A stretch of DNA of 64,000 nucleotides from positions 62,001 to 126,000 of the forward strand of contig JABMLP010000031.1 in assembly GCA_013176395.1 (NCBI GenBank), given 5' to 3'. How positions within the stretch are numbered: the stretch's first letter is position 1; each line of letters begins with the position of its first letter. Source of the stretch: Venturia oleaginea. Lineage: Eukaryota > Ascomycota > Dothideomycetes > Venturiales > Venturiaceae. Of this stretch, positions 41,700 through 51,315 are shown in pieces. Below the pieces are notes generated by a model. The model worked only from the letters and a program-made list of their open reading frames with translations. It had not been told where the DNA came from and did no database searches. Both the position numbers and the translations under genes were made by a program.

Positions 41700-44308
41700 A
41701 GAGAAATCCACCTCGCTCCATACTGGCACCTGCAAAGGAGATCTAGGGCACTACCTGCTGGAATGTGCCAGAAGAGAAACGAAAGACCTCGTGCTAAAAT
41801 TTTACTAAATGCTGAGTAGCTAGGGCTGTCACGGTGACAGTCAACTAGGCTCGGACAGGGCTACAGAGTTCCTGTAGCTATTATTGTAGTCAAAAGATCC
41901 GTATGATCCGTTCGTTGGAAATGTGGAGAGAAACCCTACATCATGAGAACCGGTAGAGCAGAGACGATGATCTACGGTAAGGGTGAATTCCTATTTTGAG
42001 TGATCGAGCCTCCACCTGATCTGGGATATTGCATGGATCTGATCTTCGTAAAGTACTTCTCGGGGATGAAGGACTACCGTACTATGAAAAGACGCCCAAA
42101 GTCGAAGACCAGTAGATGGACAGTATGATATAGAGAACTAGCTATAAACAGTCTAGATGTTACTCCCTCGGGCCCGATTAGTCCCTCATAAAGCTAGATC
42201 CCGTATCACACCTACCATACACAAGGATAGCGGGTGTTAGACTCGGGGCGCCTTTTACGGCACCGTAGGTAATAGTCAGAGTCGTACTGCGTATATTCGC
42301 TACCCTTGTACATGGTAGGTGCTTCAGGCTCGATAGAGTATAGCGAGACTTGAAGAAGTAATAGCTAAGCTATCTATGGCTAGAATAGAGCAATGCAATG
42401 ACCATCTGCAAGGATAGCGACCATACGACTTTGACTATTACTCACGGTTACCACGGTACATAGTATGGAGCTGGTGAACTCAGCCTCTTCTTCCAAGGGA
42501 TTCTCTGCTTAGTGATCTTTCGGAGCACTCGGAAAGATAACCATGTCCGTCAAGGCGTATGCGAGCTTGGTAGAGAATTTGCACGGATGAGGTGGATATT
42601 GAGAGCCAGGTAGTCGGGTCGAAGCCCTGTCGTAGAATGGATGTTTGTTAAGCTTCGATGGATGAATCTCGATGCTGTGGGTTTCATGACCAGAGATCCT
42701 CTTCTTGCTCACAAAATTGCACATGCTTGGGGTGGATCTGCCAATACAATGCTTAAAGCTGGGAAATTTTCATTTCCGAAGAAGATCATTTATCCCTTGG
42801 AATGATTTCCCGTCAATTCCAGCCTGGCTCAATCCTTGATCGAGGGTGGGCTCGCAAACGTTACCTCAGCGTTAGGAATGAGGATCGAATACCAGGATAC
42901 GTCTGCCATCTTCCAGGAAGTCATTGCGTATAATGGTACAATGGAAGATTAGACTACCAATATCTCCTCGATGAACATCTATGATAATGGCTCCTAGCGT
43001 CCAAGACCAAAAATATCGTAGGTATACGCTGAGAGACCTCGCACCCCTCAAATCCAAGCCAGGCCTAGTAATTCGAATTCACATAACTTGAAGAATAATT
43101 GTTCCCAACCATGTATTCACAGATCGCTTCTACTTACCTACCAAGCACCCCTATCATGAAGAAAGTTTGAACAAGCCTAGCCGAGCCTCCCAAAAATAAT
43201 TTCATTTCCATAGCAGCACGCAATAACCCATTCGTCCCCTCCAGCTACTACAAAATCCAAGATCTTCACCTCAACCTCCTCGTAGCTCATATATACTTAT
43301 TCAAAAAAAGGCATAGCGAGATTATAAGTATACAGTCCTTCCGTCCAATTTAGCTCTGAAGCGGTTAAAAGGAGGGCGTCGCAGACTTAGCTAGCAAGTT
43401 ATAGACTGATACCAATCTAAATATCATTTCTAGCTCTTCGATGTAAATATCTCTATCCCGTCCTCATTGACTCAAGGACCGGCGCGCGCTCAAAAGCTGT
43501 CAGCCGCTCTAGATAGAGACCTCCTCGAACCCGAGGAACAAACTAGATGAAAGTCCCCATCAGCACGTCCCTACTCGAATACTGTATGAAGGCCTCAGAA
43601 TCGTACCTGCCTCGGATGAGATTCGAGGCTTGGCAGTAATGTTTGTTTACTCCTACGGCTTGAACCATTGTACTTAGCGGAGATGCACAATAATACAATC
43701 TTGACAGCGATCCATACACTTCCACTGACTCTACATTCAATTGTACAAATACAAAGATCCACCGAGATACACACTCCAACCAAGCTCTTCAAATCCCAGT
43801 AAACCCAGTAAATTCCAATCCTCAACAACCCAAACCCTCCACTCACGCGCGGAAATACACGCACCCAAATGCCCAGCGCAGCCCTCCATACTCAATAAAA
43901 ACACAAAGGGAAATATCAAATTAAAAACAAAATCGTCATAATATTATCGTTAAACCTACAGTCTATCCATCAACACTGTGATATATCCTTTCTTAATATG
44001 ATGCCCGATTCACAAGTCATTAGCCCATATAATTCCCATGCATTGCCCACATAAAACCAGTCTCATGCTCCAATCAAACTAAACCAAACCAAACCAGTCG
44101 CAATGCCTCAAACCGGGCCAACTCAAAGGGCCATGCACCATTGATCCATACAGTGTCCACCTACACCGTGAAATATGCTGCCAAAATACATTCCCTAAAA
44201 CTAATGCTCACGAAGCAGCGACAGATCGTCCAATGTATTTTCCGTCAAACATCAGAAACGAGGATAGAAACGAACGCTGAATACAAATTGATAAATCATG
44301 CCCAGCTC
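41700..44308. other. 2.6-kb gene-free region
   Basis: No coding pattern on either strand apart from short frames. It contains small palindromes near 41826-41880 (CTGTCACGGTGACAG; GCTACAG and CTGTAGC arms) and the inverted-repeat cluster at 42.2-42.47 kb. It may be decayed transposon sequence, but no family was recognised. Confidence 0.4.
42215..42466. repeat. cluster of three related segments, two inverted relative to the third
   Basis: A segment near 42217-42240 (CACCTACCATACACAAGGATAGCG) is inverted at about 42298-42322. The sequence on the inner side of that inverted copy (42257-42310) matches, in reverse complement, 42408-42465 over about 55 bp (AAGGATAGCG, GACTATTAC, CGGT and CGGTAC blocks). 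The arrangement resembles decayed inverted-repeat transposon ends. Confidence 0.5.
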
Positions 44309-45247
44309 TCAAGGTCCAACGACCCTCGCACTCTCACTAGCCTCAATCTCGAGCGCAACCTCACACCTCTCCATAGCCAAAGAGCCACTCCGGAATACAA
44401 CGCCCCTCTCCCTATTCCGTACCCTCCTCAAAGCCTCGGAGCTGGGAGTCGACCCCTCAGGAAATGCCTCAGCGAGAGCCCTGAGAACAGTAGAAGTCAA
44501 TCTAGTATGTACGACCACAGAAACGGCACAGCCTTTCACTGGCGTCTCTTTCAATGCGCAGTCGATGTCTCGCAGAGCGCGATCGCCATGCCATCTCTTA
44601 TATCGATCGATGAATTCACCATTGAGTGTACGAATGAGATCGGAACGAAGTCGTATATCGAGGTTGGTGAGGTTTGGATAGTCAGTCGTGAGACTGCGGG
44701 TAGCCATGGTAGAGCTTAACCAGTACGTCCATAGATTCCGAACATCGCGGTGGTCTTTGATCACAAGATAGATCTTCTTCACATGCTGGCGAATGAGATG
44801 GGGATTGTGGTTGTAGAGGAACATGTTTGCGTCGCTAGGGTGGGTGAATTGAAATCTGTTCTGGGAGTAGAGGACCGGTGCGGCTTCGGCGTAAATCATC
44901 TTGCATGTCCGTAGCAGCTGAGGTGAGAGATGGGATCGTAGATGGAGTGACGGCCATGGTATTGTGTGGGATGTGGAGAGGGCGTAGATGTATATTCTTT
45001 CTCGCAATTCACGTGGGAGTGTGAAGAGTTCTGGTTTTGTTGGTGGTGCTTGTTTATCTGGGGTGGTGTGGAGACCCGCTCCGGAGCCTCGTGGGGTTGT
45101 TGTGGTGGTTGGCATGTCATAATCCGTGTCTTCGTGGTGAGACGAGGCGTAGGAAGAGGGATTCGTCGAGGGAGGGGTTGCGATTGAATCGTGAGGCTCT
45201 TCGGACATGACTATGTCGCCTTCTCCGTCGGTCGTGACGGTAGTCAT
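44309..45247 (-). CDS. 2EXR-domain-type protein
   Basis: 312 aa, single exon, ATG at 45247. An acidic and S/T-rich disordered N-terminus of about 75 residues is followed by the family motif LFTLPRELRERIYIYAL, then LLRTCKMIYAEAAPVLYSQN with RFQF, and HVKKIYLVIKD. The C-terminal half is helical with a final EVALEIEASESARVVGP. This is the intact version of the pattern seen as relics at 4.9, 7.7 and 15.6 kb. Function unknown. Confidence 0.8.
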   Translation of the reverse strand: MTTVTTDGEGDIVMSEEPHDSIATPPSTNPSSYASSHHEDTDYDMPTTTTTPRGSGAGLHTTPDKQAPPTKPELFTLPRELRERIYIYALSTSHTIPWPSLHLRSHLSPQLLRTCKMIYAEAAPVLYSQNRFQFTHPSDANMFLYNHNPHLIRQHVKKIYLVIKDHRDVRNLWTYWLSSTMATRSLTTDYPNLTNLDIRLRSDLIRTLNGEFIDRYKRWHGDRALRDIDCALKETPVKGCAVSVVVHTRLTSTVLRALAEAFPEGSTPSSEALRRVRNRERGVVFRSGSLAMERCEVALEIEASESARVVGP

Positions 45248-45535
45248 GCTGCTGTGTAGAGGCGGGCAGAAGGTACCTCGTAGGGAGAGCCTGGAGAAGG
45301 ATAGATGATGGGAGGAGTAGATCAGGTCCTAGGAGTAGGAGGTCAGGTCATAGGAGTAGGAGGTCAGGCCAGATCAGATCAGAGCCATCGGGTCTGCCAG
45401 TTGTAGCAGTAACCACGTATTAAGGCATTCGTGACACAATGAATGCCTGAGCCGGAGGTGAGAGCCATGACTCGCCGTTATGAAGCAGTAACGTGATCAC
45501 TCACTCTTTATATATCCATTCACCACCACGAGCAT
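45248..45535. promoter_or_regulatory. upstream region of the 2EXR gene
   Basis: No other gene. Includes a short tandem duplication of TAGGAGTAGGAGGTCAGG near 45333-45370. Ends at the target duplication of the next element. Confidence 0.4.
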
Positions 45536-45548
45536 CCCCTATATATCT

Positions 45549-47151
45549 AAAAACAGCACACACAGCGAGAACTCAATTTTTGGAATTTACAGAAGTATCA
45601 TCTAAGGATCATCAAAACACCTCTGCCAGTGGCCGCTCCGGCCTCTAGAGGCCATCGCGCGTCCCTCAGCGTCGATGAGATATCTCTAGAGTCGCCGTCG
45701 CGGCCACCGCAGAGCAAGCAGACGAATACATGAGCAAGCTACACGAACGATGCGTCCACCAAAGACAACAGCAACCATCTAGTCACTATCTCCCGGCTAG
45801 TCCATCACCCCAGATGACACTGCAACGCTCCGAGTCGACGAGTCACTGCTAGAACGGCAATACCTTCAACACAACTCAAACACCAGACGCCCGGTGTGCA
45901 ACAATCGGCACCACACACCACTGCAACGACTAGACAATCTCTCCCAACGTCTTGGCAAACCGTCCTGCTACAAGCTGTTGCCCAGAGCCTTGAGCCTCTC
46001 CCCAAACTGTTGCGTCCCAGTTATGGCATTGGCAAGAGTAGGTGCGCGACACAGTAAGTAGTAAGGACGCATAGAAGGAGCCTATTGGCGGCAAATCCCC
46101 TCCCTGTAAGCTAGCAGACGTAGCCTTGAGCCTCTCCCCAGACTGTTGCGTCCCAGTTATGGCAGTGGCAAGAGTAGGTGCGCGATATAGCAAGCAGGGA
46201 GAGCGACTGGCAGCAGATAGGCTCCGACTATAAGACGACAGGTCTACAACACAATCGGTGCGACACGATACGGCAGCTGCTAGAGAACCTCATCTACTAT
46301 CGTCTCCGCAAACCGTCCTGCTGCAAGCTGTTGTCCAGAGCCTTGAGCCTCTCCCCAAACTGTTGCGTCCCAGTTATGGCATTGGCAAGAATAGGTGCGC
46401 AACACAGTAAGCAGTAAGGACGTATAGAAGGAGCTTATTGGCGGCAAATCCCCTCCCTACAAGCCAGCAGACGTAGCCTTGAGCCTCTCCCCAGACTGTT
46501 GCGTCCCAGTTATGGCATTGGCAAGAGTAGGAGCGCGATATAGCAAGTAGGGAGAGCGACTAGCAGCAGATAGGCTCCGACTATAAGACGGCAGGTCTAT
46601 AGCACGATCGGCGCCATACAATACGGCAGCTACCAGACAGCCTCGTCCACGGGCATACCCGGAGTATCACACCGAAGCAGCGAAATCACGACTACGATGG
46701 TTACTATTGTCTCCAGCATCACACAACCAAATACACCGCCGCATAGGAATCTGGTGCAAGGCAACTTTCACAAGCAGAAACATACTTAGGGAACCCATTG
46801 GCCTTGAGGGATAAGGCGAAACAGATAGACAAAGCTGAGCATTAGAGGGAGACTGTAGGTAGAAGGATAGCGAAACACGAGGCATTGCCTCTTGAGTCTA
46901 CATAGCACAGATATACTAGCAGAATAACCAGTATCTACAAGAGCCAGCGGGCATTTGGAGATACTGGTTAAGGGAAAAGAGGGAGGACGGAGGGGACAGC
47001 TGGTCTTGTTTCAGTGAACGGGGCGAAGTGGGGCGCGGTGGATTATATAATCTATCACGTGTCGGCTGTCTGATGAAGTCCTCCTAACCGGACATAGCTG
47101 CCTGATTAAGCGGCTGCAACCGAGTAGGATAAAATCAATCAATCAATCAAT
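45549..47151 (+). mobile_element. non-autonomous LINE-1-tailed retroelement with 13-bp target duplication
   Basis: 1603 bp flanked by perfect 13-bp repeats CCCCTATATATCT at 45536-45548 and 47152-47164. The last 300 bp match the LINE-1 3' UTR (for example GGAGACTGTAGGTAG, CGAAACACGAGGCATTGCCTC, GGGGACAGCTGGTCTT, GTCGGCTGTCTG) and end in the same AATCAATC tail (47133-47151). The 5' two thirds hold a nested tandem repeat and stop-riddled frames; there is no endonuclease or reverse transcriptase. It was most likely mobilised in trans by a LINE-1 relative. Confidence 0.85.
45955..46660. repeat. 353-bp tandem repeat, two copies, with a nested motif present four times
   Basis: Copies start at 45955 and 46308 (GCAAACCGTCCTGCT). 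Within each, a block beginning AGCCTTGAGCCTCTCCCC and containing CTGTTGCGTCCCAGTTATGG occurs twice, about 136 bp apart. Sequence before 45955 resembles the end of the unit, so a third partial copy is likely. Confidence 0.85.
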
Positions 47152-47164
47152 CCCCTATATATCT

Positions 47165-47845
47165 CTCGCCATGAAGAACATCACTCAGGGCAATCGATAA
47201 AGAAAGCAAGGGGTTCTCCATGAATCATCCCTTGCTTCTCAAATACATCTTGAAACTCCAATCATTTGTGCATGTTGCACAACAGATACACTGTATGACA
47301 GCACTTCGGGTCTTGTGTTTCTGCTTTTCGTTGTCTTCTCATATTATAATCCCATTTCACTCTATCTCATCTGCGACACATTTCACATGTTAACATCATT
47401 CAACAATGCTCGCCAAAACCAGGACGAGACCAAGTATCTGCGAACATGAGGATCCTTTTGGCTACAATATCCCTTTCGTAGGGAAAAGTCAGAGTGCAAG
47501 CTCAAGCCGCACATTCCTCAACTACGATGGCCTCATTTTTGATAGATGGTCACCAATGGCATGTCCTGTCCTATCCCTACATTCAAGTGGTAAGTTCTCA
47601 GCATAATCCGAAGGTCTGCGGAAGGAATGTGGAATCCGACGTCATGGTCTTTGAGAATTGTAACACAAACAATTTCCTTTACATTCCTGCATTCATTTGC
47701 TTTCTCTTTGTTATATATGTCTATCGTGGCTTTGGAGATGGCTCAAATCATTATAACCTTGAAAGAATCGTGGACCAAAATGTTTAGGACTTACCAATTC
47801 TCACATGTGATAGCACCCAGCACAAGATCAGCAAGCGTTAGCGAG
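47165..47845. other. upstream region of the 47.8-kb gene
   Basis: No separate gene supported. The coding frame of the next gene stays open upstream to 47627, but that stretch is hydrophobic and unlike the downstream protein, so the later ATG was preferred. Confidence 0.35.
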
Positions 47846-49249
47846 ATGCCTCCACCGAGAAGCCCGTCAAAGCCTGTCTCTTCGAAAGGCTTGAACTTCC
47901 TGAGGGCCCGCTTAAACAAGCGTCGCAGTTCTGATTCGCCAGGCTCAGCCTCGCCTTTACGCCATGAAGAAACAATCGATGCCCAAATTGTGGATAATCT
48001 GCTTCAAGGCGGCAAGCATGTTCCCCGCTTCACCAAAAGAATGCCTAGTTTCAGGACTGCGGTCAGAAGGTATGAAAGTATGACTTTTCGACAAAGATTC
48101 ATGGCGTTGCCGGAGGAGGTACAGGATAAGGTCTATGATTATGTCATCGTTCGCGACACGCCAGACGAATCCATCTGGAGCCCCATGGAACATTGCAGAG
48201 CTGGTTTCGTGGATTGTTCTCGTGGAACAATCACTCTGGATGCAGGGGATCAGCCTGATATTCTGTGTCTGGACGAAGTAAGTTTCTTTCATCAACAAGC
48301 TCGAGGCTGAGTGCTAACCTATTCCCAGATCCCAATCTCTCTACACAGTCGTCCATACGGCGCAACCTCTCCAACTTCATTCTCATCGCACACCTCTTGT
48401 GCCTCACCCTCGAATAGTTACGGTGTTCCTTCGGTATCTGTAAGAACTCCACGCAACCCTCAACCGATTCAACCGACCAGACCAAAACAGCCAAAGCTCC
48501 AATCAACCTCCAGAAACGGAAAACTACGCATTCGCCATGTCGACTCAGTCCCCCTAACCTGGTCCAAATACATCCGTCAAGGCGACGCTCTCTGGAAAGA
48601 ACTCATGGGTCGCTGGAGTGCCCACGAAGACGCAAAGGTCTACTTCGAAGATGACATCGACGTTTTCGCTCGCCAAAACTTCTTCTCAACCACCTCAGAT
48701 TCAGAAACTCTATCACCGCGGTCTGAAATATCGCTTCCCCCACTCTTTGAAAGCGTCCAGAAAGGTTCATTACAGGATATGACTATTCTACAGCAAGCGC
48801 ATACACTCTACCTCAATCTCACCCTCTACGAAATCAAACCTCTAGAATTTTCGTCACCGCCACATACACGCACCACCTCCGCGTCTCCATTTTCCGCTTA
48901 CACAACCCCACATGATACCCACCATCCCCTCGCTCAAGCAGTGAGATACATCATCTCCTCACTCTCACAACTCCCCAATTTAAACTCCGTCTCGCTCACT
49001 CTAACATTATATCCCGGACCAATCGGCGATACAACATCCCACGGTTACGACAAATACATGACGAGCTGGGAAGAAATCGACGGGTTGTGGGTTATTCTTG
49101 CGCCGTTGAAGAGGATGGGTGGTATGGAAAGTATTTTGGTTAGGAGGTTGGGGTCGTGTTTGCGATGGGGAAGGAGGGGGAGTAGTTTGTTTCCTGAGGA
49201 GAGGGGTTTGAGTGTTGTGGGGGATGATGCGTTTCCTGGGGGTAGGTGA
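47846..49249 (+). CDS. hypothetical protein with an F-box/2EXR-like N-terminal motif, two exons
   Basis: Exon 1 47846-48277, a 51-nt intron 48278-48328 (donor GTAAGT, branch GCTAAC, acceptor CCCAG; phase 0), exon 2 48329-49249; 450 aa. A serine/basic-rich start (MPPPRSPSKPVSSKGLNFLR) precedes FRQRFMALPEEVQDKVYDYV, an F-box/2EXR-like motif. Exon 2 begins IPISLHSRPYG and contains a low-complexity P/S stretch, then KYIRQGDALWKELMGRWSAH and helical LAQAVRYIISSLSQLPNLNS. In-frame ATGs further upstream (such as 47780) are possible alternative starts. Function unknown. Confidence 0.7.
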
Positions 49250-49399
49250 TGTGTGTATTTCTTCCAGCGTACTTACTTGTGATGCTTGTGCTACACCATT
49301 ACGAGTATGTTCTTCACTCCTGCAAAGACATGGGAGGCGGATTGATGGTTTTAACGTCAATTCTCCCTCCTGTAACTAACCTAGCTTTCCTCTACTTAT

Positions 49400-50464
49400 T
49401 CTTCCTGACTCCTAACCGCCACACCACCCAACCCGCCAAAATATGCCAAGACTACCACTTCCCCCATTATCTGATTATGTCTCAACAACACAACTCTTTA
49501 TTGCTTGAACACGAAAGGAGACTTCAGCTTACCCTCCGAGCCCTCCGAGCCGGCCAATTCCGAAGCCAACGGGCTGCTGCGCGCGCCTTTAACGTTAAAC
49601 ACCAGAACCTCTCTGATCGCGCCCGAGGAGTCCCATTTATCCTCGAAAAACTACCAAACGGTCGGAAATTACCCTTACCGAGGAGCAAACGCTTATCCAA
49701 CATATTCTCGACCTCAATTCGCGAGGATTTGCGCTCCGGCTGTGTGAGGTGGCAGATATGGCGGATAAACTACTGGGTATACGCGGTGGAGAGCCAGTAG
49801 GCAAGAACTGGGCTGAGAGATTCGTAACGCGCTCAGATAAGCTCAAGGCAGCCTTCAATCTACGGCTACGTACCCCGCCAGAACCCCGTCCCCTAGAAAC
49901 GCCGTGGCAGCCAAAGACTCCAAGCAATACTCATGAGTTTGGATCCCAATCCAAGCTCGTAAGCGACTCTTTTACTCGGTCACCAGTTACTGTCCAGGCA
50001 GGCTTTTCACAGCTTGTTAAAGGCGCTGAATTGATGCTGCACCAGAACGCCATACTTGTTGCACGAAACCACAAGCTTGAAGAGCAATTGGCAGTAATGA
50101 CGAAGCGAGAATCGCGTAAAAGAAAGCGGATCCAGCAAGGTGGTACTATGGAGTATGGGACTGCAGCAGCGCGGGTAGCTGCTGAGGCGTCTGTTGCGCC
50201 TCAGGGATCAAAGAATGCTCGTAGTAGTAGTGGTCAAGAAACAACCCGACCAACTCAAAGGCGCTGTCGGAACTGCGGCGGGACTGGGCACAATGCGCGA
50301 ACGTGTAAAAAGGATATTGAGATTTCTTCTGAATCAGATAGCAGCACGACAGACTTGGAATCTATTGTTGATAGCGATAAAATTGAAGAGTCGTAACATG
50401 AGTTGGTCGTGCCAAGAGATTTTGGCGGGTTGGGTGGTGTGGCGGTTCGGGTGGTGGAATACGT
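49400..50464 (+). mobile_element. pogo-3: internally deleted pogo/Fot1-type element
   Basis: Right end is intact: complement begins ACGTATTCCACCACCCGAAC, target TA at 50465-50466. At the left, the shared repeat AACCGCCACACCACCCAACC with CGCCAAAAT is present from about 49415, but the outermost 18 bp are degenerate, so the left limit is approximate. The internal region lacks about 245 codons including the whole DDE core. Confidence 0.8.
49477..50396 (+). pseudogene. pogo-3 transposase remnant lacking the catalytic core
   Basis: ATG 49477 (MSQQHNSLLLEHERRLQLTL); helix-turn-helix FRSQRAAARAFNV is close to pogo-1. A one-base loss near 49669 shifts the frame at NGRKL. The correct frame resumes as LCEVADMADKLLGIRGGEPV, then jumps from SDKLKAAFN directly to LRLRTPPEPRPLETPWQ, skipping NFDE, LDGH and PLDV. 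The C-terminal CRNCGGTGHNARTC knuckle remains. It cannot make an active enzyme but keeps DNA-binding parts. Confidence 0.85.
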
Positions 50465-50466
50465 TA

Positions 50467-50999
50467 TATAATCTCCTTTTAAATATAATACGAATAAACC
50501 TAAACGTCCCTGTATATATAGAAAGAATCAACAATCCCATAAATAAATATTAAAATTCCAAGATTCTCGTTAATATCTAAGACTACTCATCCACATCTTT
50601 AAGTCTATATCTCATCCCAACAGACAAAGATACAATCCCCCTTTCTACCCGCAAATATTACGGGACGGTAGCTGGAAAGACGCAGCATACTCGTAGCCAA
50701 AGATTGTTTAGATTCAGTTAAAGAGTGAAGGTATCTACAAACAGAGAACCTCAATGAGGTTCTTTCTCTATACTAGACTCAATCAGGCTTAGGCTCTTAG
50801 CCTATACCAACCATGGGCCATGCCCATAACAGCAAATCTCTTTTTCCTAGTACTAGATTGTATATTTAAAGACGGTAATATCCGAACCAAGATAACAACC
50901 ATCTCTCTCCCACCCACTAAATCCACAAAACCGACAACAGAGAACGACCCTCTACTCTCCACCCTTAACCAATCCAAACCAACCTAATCTCCCCACTCC
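50467..50999. other. intergenic, left flank of the gypsy element
   Basis: No gene recognised. Before the gypsy insertion this was continuous with 57151 onward, the 3' side of SPT20. Confidence 0.4.
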
Positions 51000-51004
51000 C
51001 AAAC

Positions 51005-51315
51005 TGTAAGAGTTCAACCCTCAAAGGTGTTTCGCAAGTGAGAGAAGACTGCTTGTATTTCAAAGTATCTAAGTACAGAGAAGAAAGTGTAAATACAGGA
51101 AGGATAGCTCGTATAAATAATCCTCCTCTTACAATAGATCCTTCTAGAAAGTATCTTTAAATGGAAACGTGACAGCTTGCGAAATAGAACATGGCAGCTT
51201 GCGAAATAGAACATGACAGCTTGCAAAATAGAACATGACAGCTTGCAGAATAACAAGAGAACAATTGGAAATCCAGTCATGGATAAGCTAGAGAGAAGGA
51301 TTCCATCCCTTAACA
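51005..51315 (-). repeat. 3' LTR of the gypsy element
   Basis: 311 bp. On the plus strand it begins TGTAAGAGTTCAACCC and ends CATCCCTTAACA. It contains four imperfect 22-bp repeats of ACAGCTTGCGAAATAGAACA type (about 51168-51258). Confidence 0.96.

Noticed and set aside
44141..44719. Plus-strand frames opposite the 2EXR gene
   Set aside because: The minus strand carries the recognisable LPRELRERIY motif; the plus frames are complementary shadows.
51005..51315. 101-codon minus frame within each LTR
   Set aside because: Occurs identically in both LTRs and overlaps promoter and R sequences; no motif, so not a gene.
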